A DNA stretch of 64,000 nucleotides from Coptis chinensis (GCA_015680905.1 CM027381.1:86515501-86579500), one strand, 5' to 3'; numbered from the stretch's first letter, positions 1 through 12,391 are shown. Numbers and translations are program-made. Notes: generated from the letters alone by a model not told the origin.

Positions 1-2019
1 GGGTATTTGCAAATCGTTAATGGTTTAAGATTGTTTGTTTCGAAGGGTTTTGACCATATTATGTTACTTTATTTATTGGTTAGTTGTTGGGAGGGTTTGG
101 ACCAAATTATTTCCCTTGTTCTTTTTTATCTGTAATTTATAGAACTTAATTGTCGTTGATAAAGTGACAACAAATATAATGTTGATTGCATGTACATCAA
201 CGTCCCCAATGCATGGTTAAATCCGATGGAGTTAATTCTAGGTGCATTGTTTCTGCTACTATAGTTGGGTTGCATCTAACTTACCATTATGTGTTTATAG
301 TTCTTGTAAGAACAAAGTTTCACAAAGTTCAATTTTAAATTTTCATTTGGTTCACATGTGAAATAAATGTGTTTGATCTATATCATATCTTGTTTTTCAT
401 CTTCTGATTTCTTGTGCTACTAAACTTCTTTGTGACTATCTCGTTTGCTGCCATGTTATGTTTTAAGTTAAATTTTAATCTCAATTAAATTAGAAATTGG
501 ACCGTTTGTAGCTATATGATTCTAATTGGGCTCAATTGTTTATCTGAAGATCTTGTGGTTTTATAGCTCATATTATCTCTTAAGTTTTCTATTTGATGTT
601 TTGATACTGAAGTCTTTGGGATTATTGAGTTGGCTTGCACATGATACTGTAGGTATATATCTAGAGTTAGTGGTCATAGTTTTTTCTAGTTTTGGCTCGC
701 ATAGTTCTAGAGTCTAGATTCAAGGATTGTGTGGTGTGCACATGAACTAATTGGGATCAAGTATTGAATGGTACTAGGCATTAGCAAGCAATTAATGTCT
801 AATCTATCTTTTGCTAAAGGAGGAGAGGAGAATGACACTTAGAAGTATGCTCTGATGGTACACAAGAATCAGACATGGTAATGTTTCAATTGTGACTTCT
901 CATTATTGTTTAGATTTTCTCAAGTTAGCTTTAAACTTTTGTTTTTACTGTCTTCTCTTAGGGATTATGTTTTAGGTTTTCTATTCTCATTGAAGCTCAG
1001 ACCAAGGGATGTTATTAAAAGACTGAATATAAGCTTGTTTTGTGTGGCCCCTTGCTTTCTTGTCAAAGCAATTGCATCTTGAAGCTAGCCTAATGAAATA
1101 AGTCAACAATGTTGAGGCTGTTTTTCAAGCTTTAAATAAGGTACCTGTCTAATTATCTATAATATGTTCTATATCCTTCCCTAATGGCCGGTCATTGCAT
1201 GTTATACATCTCGCTTGTATCTTTGTATATAGTATGGACTAGCTCTAAATAAGTGTTGTCCCTAATTAGATGAACTTTAGTTTTTTTTTAATCATGCTAG
1301 ATGTGTGTTATACAAGATGGGGTGTCCAATAGTAAGCTTTTTATTGTTCGGTGTTAACAACATTGGTGTAAAGTGAATTGGCAAAGTAGGGACTGCTCTT
1401 GCACTAGGTGATGGACTGATTTTTTATTCATGTTGGTGGGCATTCGAGGCATTTTCGATGGCATTTCAATGAGTTGTGATTTTTTCGTTTTGCAAATAGC
1501 TCTGACCAACTAAAGATTATCTGTCTTTTCTTTTCTTTAATAAGTTATCTTGAATTTTAGTTTAAGCAATAAAATTTTATGATAAATGGTTCCAATCTTT
1601 GCACAGCTGGAACTACAGGGTTGAGCTTAAAGACAATTCGAGTTTAGATCGGTATATGCAGTTCCTTGGCTAATATTTAATTTGTTGATGATGGAGTTTA
1701 TTAGAATGACTTTTAGTTTGGTTGAATGTGCTATCAAATAAATGTATCTAGCATTTTTCAGTGATGTTGGATAAATGATAAATTGATGTAAGGAATAAGT
1801 GTTTCCGAATGGTTTGAAAATACATGGGTTGAAGTTATTGTGGATGTTTTAATTTTATTTTTGAGAATTTTATAGCTGTTTTATTGGCGAAATAAGTTTA
1901 CAGATTAGGAATTGAATTACAGGTTATTAGGTAGGAATTGAATTACAGGTTATTATGCAGTATTTTTTACAGAAAAGATATAATAAAAATATATATAATA
2001 TAAATTAAAAAAAAAAAAA
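1..2019. other. Intergenic or intronic AT-rich sequence, no recognised gene
   Basis: No open frame here has a recognisable domain, and the few short ones are typical of chance in AT-rich plant DNA. Two direct copies of a phrase around AGGAATTGAATTACAGGTTA occur at about 1906-1954. Nothing links this stretch to the duplicated units downstream. Confidence 0.5.
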
Positions 2020-2529
2020 AAAAAATAGATGACGGTTGTAGAAGAACTGTCACAGTGTAAACTATTTGTTGACGTATTTTTCTTCCATAAAATGACGGTT
2101 TTGTAGTAGTTGATAGGCATTTCATGACGGTTCTACAATAATCAATGGGCATTTCATGACAGTTCAACAGTAGTCAATGGGCATTTCATGACGGTTCCAC
2201 ATTAGTCAATTGGCATTTCATGATGGTTCTGACGTGAACTGTTAGAAAATATTGTTAATTTCTTGACGGTTCTAACTATAATTAATGACGGTTATATATG
2301 AGGTGTCATAATAAAACTTACCTACTATGACATTTTAAAGACTAATATATGTCATAATGGGAGGACCTTCTAAGACATCTTTCTATGAACCGTCATAAAT
2401 TTAATGACGGTTTTGGTTGACTTTTTATGACACCCTCAGTAATGACGGCTAGATTTTCAATTAGAAAGTGTCATGATATGTATTTCATGACAGCTAAAAA
2501 TTGTCATAAAACGCCCTTTTTTTAGTAGT
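2020..2529. mobile_element. CACTA-type (En/Spm-like) terminal fragment with subterminal repeats
   Basis: The segment is packed with the short word TGACGGTT and its complement AACCGTCA, in both orientations. At about 2090-2230 it forms a ~39-bp tandem repeat around GGCATTTCATGACGGTT. The right edge reads TTTTTTTAGTAGTC, whose complement GACTACTAAAAAAA is one base from the usual CACTACTAAAAA terminus of CACTA elements. Many short subterminal repeats beside such an end are a known trait of the superfamily. No left terminus and no transposase were found, so this is a remnant. Confidence 0.55.
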
Positions 2530-3346
2530 CCATCTTCTCTTATTTTTCCAATAGCTATTCGAAGGAACCTAATAGCTATTCAACTCGGCAAAGTATATAC
2601 CCAACCCACTAATGAAATATATATACAATAAAATATATAGGGAGATAACTTGAGGAAATAGACAAAACTAAGTTCTTTTATAATTGTTTCTCTTAAGTCA
2701 TTTTTTTTATAAGAGTTGAACCATGTATTCAAAATCATGTAAGTTTTAACTCACCTTAAAGTTTATCTCATAATTGACTGCCCGATACTTATTTTATGTG
2801 TATTTGGCGTGAACATTATTATTATTATTTTAATTTTTCATTAGCATAAACTGAAGGAATGATGCTGCTATGCTTTCTTACATTTCTTGGTTTCAATTTG
2901 AGGAATACTACTACTTCTTATCCCAAATCTATCAATTCTCATGGATCTCGAAATGTTTGGGATCAAGTGTTATGTGTGTTACTTGCACTTTTTGTTTGTT
3001 TGGTCGCATACTTCTTTTGGTGATCCTTGAGAGTTGAGACGTAAGGATGTCATGGTTGTTTTTAATAGTTCTTCATTTAAAATTTTTTGCTGCAGTTTTT
3101 TTTTTTTTTTAAATTTAGTTTTTCGAATCTTGACAAAGACTACTCAGTCGCAGCGGAACCTTTCTATTTTGCCCCTGGCAACCAAATTTTATATTACTTG
3201 ATAACATCTATTGCAATATCATATTGCAATTGAAATTAATATATGGTATAATGTTTCACTGAATATGGATAGCATATGCCATCAATCCAGAAATGAATAA
3301 TAACGTATAATGATCAAATGTCAATTTTATCTGTTTTCATACCAAA

Positions 3347-3386
<40 letters not shown>

Positions 3387-4519
3387 TTTCAATTTACCTA
3401 ACTGTATTTGAATTGTTTGCTCTTAAATTCAGTAAGAATTATGTGCAGCGAGTGATTAGGTTTCTGTGGAGAGCTATATGTATATGGAGTTTAAGCTCTT
3501 ATAAAAACAGGTAATATGTAACAGTTCAACAATTACTCCATGAGAACTTCTCAATGAAACAGGTAATATTTAGATTTTTTTTTTCGCTAATCAATATTTA
3601 GATAATAATCACATATTATATGAAGTTTATGGACCATTGTCTTGTCTAATAGAAATGTTGACCGTATATATGATAAATATGTTGTTGTTGGTAACACTTG
3701 AAGTTGCAATGCTAAAGTTCAAATATAAGACACATATGTTTTTAAGCTTGCCGCATTAGGTTACTTCCTTAGTATGTTTTATTGCTCTAAAAGTTATAAT
3801 CAGATATCATCTCAACATTGTTCTTTTTTCTTCTCTTTGGAGGATTTGTTAAGGACAACACAATTAGTTATCACTTACTCAAATTGTCTAAACAATTATT
3901 TATTTATTTGTTGTTTATTTATTTATTTTTATTTGTCATGTTGTTATAATTTTCTCTGAAATTTGTCGTTATTGTATCTCATCACCAAGTCAAAGTTTAT
4001 AAGGTACTTAAGTAGCTACTACTTAACTATGCACTTCTTTATCAGATTTTTGTTTCCTTCACTTGGTATATTTTAATGATCCACTGCCAATTTAGTTTCA
4101 TACCTATATTTTTAACGAACTGAAATTTATCATTACATATGACAATGCCACATTTCATACTTTCATTTTTATGCTCTTTCCTACCTATTGATTTTTTTTG
4201 CATTTGCACTGATTGTAAGGTTGTGGATATAATTAATCGCTTCCACCTTATCTCTTGCTTAAACCCACTGGATATGTCTATAGAGAACAGGTGAAAAGAC
4301 ATGCAAGAGTAGTTGTAGTGGCCAAATTTTTTGCAACGAGGAAGTGGGACTATGCAGGTGTTTTTGCGGATTTTCAGGTCTTGATCTCTTCTCCTTATAT
4401 TGATTTTTAGGTGGTTGTAATAGCATTTGCAAGTATGATGTAACTTCAAATTTCACATATGAACCTGTGGGAGGAGTGGGAGATTCCAATTTCAAATGAT
4501 ATAGAGATTATGAGTCGTC
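2530..4519. other. Non-coding spacer left of the duplication
   Basis: No gene is recognised. A run of about 39 A residues lies near 3346-3384. Around 4288-4376 a plus-strand frame gives a plausible exon-like peptide (VKRHARVVVVAKFFATRKWD...) followed by GT, but no family could be assigned and no partner exons were found. The segment ends at the microhomology that opens the duplicated unit. Confidence 0.35.
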
Positions 4520-4775
4520 TTTGTCATGTCTTTAAGACGTTTTCCAATATTCATGTAGTGTAAACTCTTGGACAACTACAATTTATTGAAAGCTTATGTA
4601 TAGTTTTGGGTAATCTCAATTGTTGTTGGTGGTTGGTAGTCAAATAGTGATTGTATTACTTTTTTAACTGACCTTATTAAACATGTGTTACTGAAAATTA
4701 GTTGAATTGTAATGCTCTGAATTAACATGCACATTTTTACATTGTAGCAATGTTACTATCATGTTTATCTCACTT

Positions 4776-6203
4776 TTTTTTTTAAAAAAAATAAAAAAAA
4801 TAAAGCTAGGGTTAGGCAGACCCTCACTTGTATTAAAATCAATAACTGCTTACATAGACGTGTCCACTGGCTTCCTCTTTTAAATAGGCTTATAAAACTA
4901 TATCTAGAGGAGGCCCAAATGAACGGTACAAGTGCTATATTTCTGCGCTAGAAACTTGATCTGTAAGGACTTTAGATGAATCCAAAGTATAACAGATCCT
5001 GAGAATCTAGGTGTTCTTTCTCCAGGGTTGATCCGTGTCATGCTTGCTGCCGAAACCACTGAAAGTAGCCTCCTGTGAGTGAATCTCAGCAGTAGCCCGA
5101 GTCCATTATGTTTCAAGGGATGTGGCCATGGATTATTGGATAAAACCGACATATCCAGGCCCAAAGACTGCTAAAGCCCAAGACTGTGTTGCTTCAAGCC
5201 CAACATGATTCAGGCGTATGGAATTGGATCTGGATCTGGGCGACCCGAACCATCACCTTCTCTACTCGCCTGCAACCATCTCCTTCGTTGGTTTCAGCCC
5301 CATCACAAATCTTTGATCTTTCCAAATTGAGAAGCCAATACCAATTTCACATTCAAAAAAGCCTTTGTAGCCTCCAAACAAATATTCAAGATCTAGGTTT
5401 TGAACTCTGGCTCAGTATCAGATCTGCAACATTTGCTTATGTTAAAAGCAGCATAAAACCAAAACTCGACCTCAACTCCTCTCTCCAAAACCCAAACTCA
5501 ACAATAAAACCAAAGTTCATCGGCAAGAGATAAATATCAATCCCAAACGATCAACAGTAGTCGCCCATAGAGAATACGGATGTATAACAACACAACCACT
5601 ACCAGTGATCTCCTCGTTTGTTTCCATCCAAGCACAACGTGAATCAAGTCCCAAACTTTGCAAGTTCTCCCACTAGATCCAAGCTCTACTCAATTCCAAC
5701 CTCCAAGGACAACCACGATAATGGATCAATGCATTGTCACAACGCGAACTCAGTATGGCTTCGATGGATCAAGAGGAATCAAACCTAGCTTTCAACCCGC
5801 GGGCAAAGACTAACATTACCTTGACAAACATAAAACTTTCCCATACAAACCAGTTCAAGCAACCCTCAGAAGAAGATGAGAAGAAGAAGAGAAGAAGAAG
5901 AAGAATTGGGTTTAGAAAAAGATGACTTCCGGCGATGGTGCCTTAAGAGGCAGCCGCCGCCGGTGATTGACTGATAATAGGGTTTTGCCTTCAAGAGTTT
6001 AAAATTTGGGGAGATTGAATTGTTTTCACCCAATATAATATTTCATGAGGGAAAGCTCTATGTGTGGGCAAGTCTGTTTTTAAAGAGATCAGTAACTCAA
6101 TTGTGTGTAGCGGGGTTCGAACCCTAGACCTATGGTATCATCACCCAAAGGTTTTACTAACTAAGCTAGAAGGCACTTACAAAAGGTTTCCAACGAAAGG
6201 GTA
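4776..6203 (-). mobile_element. 1.4-kb retroposon with a tRNA/SINE-like head
   Basis: Flanked by a perfect 12-bp duplication, TTTATCTCACTT, at 4764-4775 and 6204-6215. The empty site survives as a single copy in unit 2 (about 30116-30127). Read on the minus strand it opens at 6203 with a tRNA-related head: a box-A-like TAGCTTAGTTAG followed by box B GGTTCGAACCC at about 6115-6125. It ends in T- and A-rich sequence at 4776-4803, the usual poly(A) end. Between them lie about 1.3 kb with CT-rich and GCC-repeat stretches resembling a transcribed leader. No open frame on either strand has a known domain. It is far longer than a normal SINE (100-300 bp), so a SINE fused to captured transcript is the best reading. 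Confidence 0.7.
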
Positions 6204-6604
6204 TTTATCTCACTTCATACTCTAGCTAATTCATATTAATTATGTTGCAGGCCATGAATTGTTACTAAGACATGGAGACAACATACCAGATTCTACCGCT
6301 TTTGTATTGATTTTTTGTAGTGTTTTTTTGTAATTTGAATGTATTGCTCTTTAACTATCAGTTGTATCTTACATAAAATTTAATAATTTTAATATTTACA
6401 TTTTAGCACCTTAATTTTTTTTACCTGAGTTGTTTTTGTGTACATCTCCTAGTATAATATGTTTGTTTACTTATTTATATATGCAACTTAAACACGTTTA
6501 AAATAGATCATAGCAAATTAATTTTAGAATGCATGTTTTTTTGGGTGTATAGTGCCATAAGCTTCTTTTGCCCTTGACGTGGTTCGCACGTGCACTTATG
6601 ATAG
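6204..6604. other. Spacer of unit 1 (no gene)
   Basis: Continues the duplicated spacer after the retroposon. Positions 6204-6415 match about 30116-30328, and 6425-6486 match 31290-31343. The last 45 bp (GCCCTTGACGTGG onward) match 38630-38650 just upstream of CuAO2. No open frame of interest. Confidence 0.6.
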
Positions 6605-6728
6605 TCTTTATATACATACTATAGCTCTACCATCTTCAATTAAGGAAGTATTTCTAGAATGTCCACGTGTCATGGCTAATTAAGAAAAAGTAGGAGATAA
6701 AATAGGAAACAAATATTTATATTTATCT

Positions 6729-7562
6729 TTAGATATATATTATAGTTATACCCTCGCCAATCTATTTTTTGGAGCACTCGCAGAGACTCTAGGTTTTTCT
6801 AAACTCTATTAGTAATTATAAAAAAGTAGGATATAAAAAAGGAAACAATTCCATAGAGTTTCACAGAGTCTCTAACTTTTCCTAAACATTATAGCTAATT
6901 ATGAAAAAACAATCATATCTAGAGTTTCACAGAGTCTCTAACTTTTCCTACACAATATAGCTAATTACGAAAAAAATAGAAGACAAAACACTAAATTGTT
7001 AAAAATAATAGTTTCCACCGAAAACAATTTTCCTAAAACCCTTTCAATTTGATGTGTCATCTACTGTGGGATTTAGACATTTATTCATAGTTATGGATTC
7101 CAAAATTCACAATTCCGACCACAATAATTACGACATATTCCAATTCCTTAGATATATATTATAGTTATACTCTCACCAATCTATTTTTTGGAGCACTCGC
7201 AGAGACTCCAGTTTTTTCTAAACTACATTACTAATTATAAAAAAGTATGATATAAATAAGAAAACAATCCCATCTAGAGTTTCACAGAGTCTAACTTTTC
7301 ATAAACACTATATCTAATTACGAAAAAATAATCTCATTTAGAGTTTCACAGAGTCTCCACCTTTTCCTAAACAATATAGCTAATTACGAAAAAAAATATG
7401 AGACAAAAAACTAAATTGCTAAAAACAATAGTTTCCACCGAAAATGATTTTCCTAAAACCCTTTCGATTTGATGCGTCATCCACTGTGGGATTTAGATAT
7501 TTATTCATAGTTATGGATTCCAAAAATCACAATTCTGGCCATAATAATTACGACATATTCCA
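6729..7562. repeat. 419-bp direct duplication inside the Helitron
   Basis: Two adjacent copies beginning TTAGATATATATTATAGTTA at 6729 and 7148. Both run through a phrase with GGAGCACTCGCAGAGACTC to one ending in ACGACATATTCCA. They differ by scattered substitutions and small indels. No coding content. Confidence 0.75.
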
Positions 7563-7789
7563 CTTAAATTTATGAATTTATAATTTTTCAACACTATAAT
7601 GTAAACGGAACATGCTCGTAATATATATATAATATACATTCGGTGGAATAACGAGATTCAGTTAAAGTAGACGTTGGGCTTAAATAAATTATATACCAAA
7701 CCAAAACAAATTACATGTGAAAATTTTAATTAAACACAAAATAACATCACAAAATATATATAATAGAAAATGAAAAAAATAATTAAAAT

Positions 7790-10640
7790 AACGGTAAAGC
7801 AATAATGACAAAGAACCGAAAACTGGATGCAAATGCATCGAACTAACCTCAAATAATATTTAACGGGAAATCGAAAACTGGATGCAAATATAAATATTAA
7901 ACTAATCTTAAAAAATAATTAATAGAAAATCGAAATATGGATACAACTACATTAAACTAACCTCAAATAATAATTAATGGAAAATCAAAATTTGGATGCA
8001 AATACATCAAAAAATAATTGTCGGGAAATCGGAAACTGGATGCAAATGCATTGAACTAACCCTCAAATATTAAATTAACGGGAAATCAGAAACTGGATGC
8101 AACTATATTGAACTAAACTCGAAGAAAAAATAATTATAAATTGAAAACATGGTGCAAATGCATAGAACTAATCTTAAAGAATAATTAACGAGAAATCAGA
8201 AACCGGATGCAACTGCACTAAACTAATCTCAAAAAAATAAACTGGATGCAAATGCATTGAACTAACTTCAAGAAATAATTAACGAAAAATCGGAAACTGG
8301 ATACAAATTAATTGAACTAACCTCAAACAATAATTAACGGGAAATTAGAAACTAGATGCAAATGCAACCGTATCAAATACTAAACGATGAATCGGAAATT
8401 GGATGCAAATGCATTAAACTAATCTCACAGAATAATTAACGGAAAATCATAAATTGGATGCAAATGCATTGAGCTGACCTCAAAGAACAATTAACAGAAA
8501 ATTAGAAATTAGATGCAAATGTATTGAACTAACCGCAAAGAATGATTAACGAGAAATCGGAAACTAGATGCAACTGCATTGAACTAACATCAAAAAATAA
8601 ATAACGGGAATTAGAAATTGGATGCAACTGCATTGAACTAACCTCAAAATATAAATAACAAAAAATCAGAAACTTGATGCAAATGCATTGAACTAACCTC
8701 ACAACATAGTTGGTGGGTTATATGTTGTGGAAATGTCTAGACAAGTATAGTTTTGCATTTAAAATGATATTTATCTTATCTCTTTCCGTATGATTGGGAA
8801 ATCATTGCTATTCAAGTAGCTTCAATATATATGAATTTCGCCTTATTAGGCAATCTCATAAAACTTCAATCAAACAACAAAATGAAGTTGAAGGGTTTTA
8901 TCAAAGGTGAGTTCTTTTTTTTTAATGGAGAGTAAGGTTTTCACATTATAAGAAATTTGGATGAGTGATCAATATAATATTAATATATAATAGTTCTGCA
9001 TATTTGCAAATATTTTTCAGAATAATTAATATAACAACTAACACCCATTCGAAGATAATCTTTGAAGATTCCACATAGTGAGTCATGCATAATTTAAAAA
9101 ATAATTAACGGGAAATCGGGAACTGGATAATCTTCGATGATCCCACATAGTAAATCAAGCGTAATTTATTTTTTATGTCATGTTTGCAAGGACACTAAAG
9201 ATGGATCAGTAGAACTTGGTACTACACACCACATTGGATAATTAAAAGAAAATCGGAAACTGGATTCAAATACATAACTGAGCTCAAAGAGTAATTAACG
9301 CGAAATCGGAAACTTTATGCAAATGCAATAAACTAAACTCAAAAAGTAATTAACTAGAAATCGGAAACTAGATGCAATTGCATTAAACTAACGTCAGAGA
9401 ATAACTAATGGGAAATTAGAAATTGGATGCAAATCCTTGAAAAATATTTAACGGGAAATCGAAAACGGTGCAAATACATTAAACAAACCTCAAATAATAA
9501 TTAATGGGAAACCGGAAATTAAACTGGATGAAAATGCATTGAACTAAACTCAAAAAATAATTAACATAAAATAAAAAACCGAATGCAACTGCATTGAACT
9601 AACCCCATAGAATAATTGGTGGGAAATCGGAAGCTAAATACAAATGCATTGAAATAAACTCAAAGAATAGTTAACGGGAAATCAGAAACCGGATGTAATT
9701 GTATCGAACTAACCTCAAATCATAAATAATCAGAAACTAGATACAGATATATTGAACTAACCTTAAAGAGTTATTAATATGAAATCAGAAACTAGATGCA
9801 AATGCAATGAACTAATCTCAAAGACTAATTAACGAAACATTGAAAAATGGATGAAACTGCACTGAACTAACCTAAATGAATAATTAATTTAATGGAAAAT
9901 TATAAATTTGATGTAACTATATTGAACTAATCTCAAAAAATAATTAACGAAAAATTGGAAACTTGATGCAAATGTATTGAACTAATCTCAAAGAACAATT
10001 AACATAAAATCGGAAATTGGATGCAACTGTATTGAACTAACCTCAAAAAATAATTAATGAAAAATTATAAACTAGATGCAACTATATTAAACTAAAATCA
10101 GAAAGTAACTAACGAAAAATCAGAAATTGGATGCAAATGCATTGAAATAACCTCAAAGAATAGTTAACTGGAAATCGGAAGCCGGATGTAATTGCATTGC
10201 ACTGACCTTTAAACATAAATAACTAGAAATTGTAAACTATCGAACTAACCTAGAAAAATAATTAACGGGAAATCAGAAACTGGATGCATATGTATTGAAC
10301 TAATCTCAAAGAGTAATTAACGGGATATTGGAACTTGGATGCAAATGCAGTGAACTAATCTCAAAAACTAATAAACAAAACATCGAAAACTGGATGCAAC
10401 TGTATTGAATTAAACTTAATGAATAACTAGTAAGAAAGCATAAAGTCGATGCAATTGCACTGAACTAACCTCAAATAATAATTAACGGAAAATCGAAAAT
10501 TTGATGCAACTACATTGAACTAACCTCAAAGAATAATTAATGAGAAATTATAAACTGGATGCAACGTACTACATTGAACTAACCTCAAAAAATAATTAAT
10601 GAAAAATCAGAAACTTGATGCAAATGTATTGAACTAATAA
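7790..10640. repeat. Degenerate ~56-bp minisatellite within the Helitron
   Basis: Several dozen imperfect units built on AATTAACGGGAAATCGGAAA, then CTGGATGCAAATGCATTGAA, then CTAACCTCAAAGAAT. The array is interrupted at about 8700-9230 by non-repeat sequence resembling the element's 3' end. Units differ by many substitutions and short indels, so the array is old or under no selection. It is not CRISPR: there are no unique spacers and the whole unit repeats. Confidence 0.8.
8700..9065. repeat. Internal decayed copy of the Helitron 3' segment
   Basis: This stretch resembles the last 370 bp of the Helitron (about 10640-11000). Shared phrases include ATTCAAGTAGCTTCAATAT, AAACTTCAATCAAAC, GGGTTTTATCAA and a gapped AAGAAATTTG...GAGTGAT, and it ends near ACACCCATTC where the real terminus has GCACCCGTTTT. 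It marks either an earlier terminus or an internal duplication. Confidence 0.6.
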
Positions 10641-11052
10641 CCCTAAAACATGTTTGTATTATATGTAGGAGGAATAAATGTCTCGACAAATATAATTTTT
10701 CATTTTAAGTAATGTTTATCATAATTCTCTTATTATGATTGGGAATGTACCTTGTTATTCAAGTAGCTTCAATATTATCTTTGTCATATTGGGGATTTTC
10801 ACAAAACTTCAATCAAACTTCTATCATTAAACCTAAAACAAAAAGAAGTCGATGGGTTTTATCAAGGTTTGGTGCTTCCTCTTTATAGAGAGTGGTGTAA
10901 GAAATTTGAATGAGTGATTAATATAATTTTCATATATCATAGCTATGCATAATTGCTAATATTTTTTAAAATAATTTAATATAATGGCACCCGTTTTTAG
11001 GACGGGTTTGAAAACTAATCATATCTAATATTCGAGGTTTTGTCATCAATGG

Positions 11053-12180
11053 TAGGGGTGCCAACGGATAGGTTTTGGGTCGGGTCTTAGTGGTTTGGGT
11101 TTGGGTTTTACTATTTGTGGTTTTATCGGTTTCGGTTCTCAACGGTTTTAGTAAGAGAATTATAAAACCCAACCCAAAACCATAAAAACCCATGGGTTTT
11201 TATCGGTTTCGGTTCTAATTCGGGTCTTTATTATTTATTATGATTATTAAACAATTTCACTCATTTAAATACTAAAACTTGCATTGTTTTTATTTTTATT
11301 TTTTTATTTTCCTACACGATAATATTTTATATATAATTAGTGATGTATCAACAATCATATTTACATCAATTTATGAATATGTATCAATCATACACGTTAA
11401 AACATTTACTATTCATGTGATAATTTAAACCTTTGATATAGAAATTAAAATAATCAAATATCTAATCTTATAATTTTGATTTTTTTTTACGTACATACAC
11501 ATATTTGTTTCCTTGTATTAACTCGATCGTGTACACGTGCAATCACATATATTTGTTACATTGATATATTTTACGTGTATACACATATATTTGTACACGT
11601 GTATTAACTCGCATTTTAAATCGAACATGCTAGTACATGCATCTTATAATTATATCTCATCACTAATTTTTAACATGAACACTATATATTGGTTTATAAT
11701 AATTGTGTGTACTACAATATATCAAACATGTGTATCCTATTTAAATATACACGTGCATAAGTTAATAAATATAAAATGTATTAGTTGATTCATAATATAC
11801 ACGTTGACATTATTATTAACAATCTATGATACACTTGTTTAACGTATAATTATAAAATATACATTTAACAACACACATTCACTATTATGCTATATATATT
11901 TAATAGACTTTTACACGTAAAAAATATATTTTATATTATGATGTATGAGTTTGATTATCTTAAATGTAATATAATATTAAATTTTATATATCGAAATTAT
12001 AATAATCGGTTTCGATTTCGGTTTGGATACCCATGAATTTTTTACTATTCGGTTCAATGGTTTCAGTTATTTATCAATTCAGTTTTTAATGACCCATTTT
12101 AAATGGGTCTAACTTTTTAAGACCCAAAACCGAAATATTCCTTTTTGGTTTCGGATAATCGGTCCCCATTGGCACCCATA
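11053..12180. mobile_element. hAT-like non-autonomous DNA transposon upstream of CuAO1
   Basis: Terminal inverted repeats TAGGGGTGCCAACGG (11053) and, on the complement of the right end, TATGGGTGCCAATGG. They are flanked by 8-bp duplications ATCAATGG (11045-11052) and GTCAATGG (12181-12188). The ends are rich in GGGTTTGGGTT-type words and the middle is AT-rich; there is no transposase frame. At the equivalent place in unit 2 (about 38696-38712) only TCAATGTCAATG remains, a hexamer doubled as after excision. It ends about 145 bp upstream of the CuAO1 TATA box. Confidence 0.72.
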
Positions 12181-12322
12181 GTCAATGGGAGTTAAACTAC
12201 ACTTTGATTCTAGTGATAAGTACTACATTTCTTGCACCTGGCCCACCTTCAGCTCAAATGGTTGACTTGCTCATAGAAATTAGAGACCATCTTAACAAAT
12301 ACCAAAAAGGGCGGCTAGTTGT

Positions 12323-12329
12323 TATAAAA
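12323..12329 (+). promoter_or_regulatory. Probable TATA box of CuAO1
   Basis: TATAAAA lies 63 bp before the ATG at 12392. A CT-rich leader (CTTCTCTAACACTCTCTC) runs directly into the start codon, as in many plant 5' UTRs. The paralogous position upstream of CuAO2 reads TATAAAG. Confidence 0.55.
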
Positions 12330-12391
12330 ATCAGAATCATTTAAATACCAATAACGGATCAATGCATCATACACTTCTCTAACACTCTCTC

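Larger units (their letters stand above)
6605..11018 (+). mobile_element. Non-autonomous Helitron carrying a minisatellite
   Basis: Starts TCTTTATATACATACTATAG and ends CTAA followed by a host T. Seven bases before CTAA is a 6-bp stem (ACCCGT 10989-10994, ACGGGT 11002-11007) with a 7-base loop, the textbook Helitron 3' terminus. Unit 2 keeps the uninterrupted site (about 38650-38666, GCTAG then TCATATCT), so the insertion is exact and without target-site duplication, also as expected. The host bases are G|T rather than the usual A|T. No RepHel gene is present. The interior is a 419-bp direct duplication, a ~56-bp minisatellite, and an internal second copy of the 3' segment. Confidence 0.8.

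Noticed and set aside
5186-5925. Plus-strand frames of 115 and 63 codons in the 1.4-kb retroposon
   Set aside because: The element is oriented on the minus strand. The frames lack domains, and one ends in a GAA/AGA-rich run that is the complement of a CT-rich leader.
6103-6203. tRNA gene on the minus strand
   Set aside because: Box A and box B are present but no cloverleaf can be drawn, and the segment is bounded by a retroposon target duplication; it is a SINE head.
7790-10640. Regular repeats that could be mistaken for a CRISPR array
   Set aside because: The whole ~56-bp unit repeats with scattered substitutions, there are no unique spacers and no cas genes, and the locus is inside a plant Helitron.
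11537-11788. Hydrophobic 83-codon open frame
   Set aside because: It lies in the AT-rich core of the hAT-like element; its Ile/Tyr/Ser bias reflects base composition, with no homologue in unit 2.
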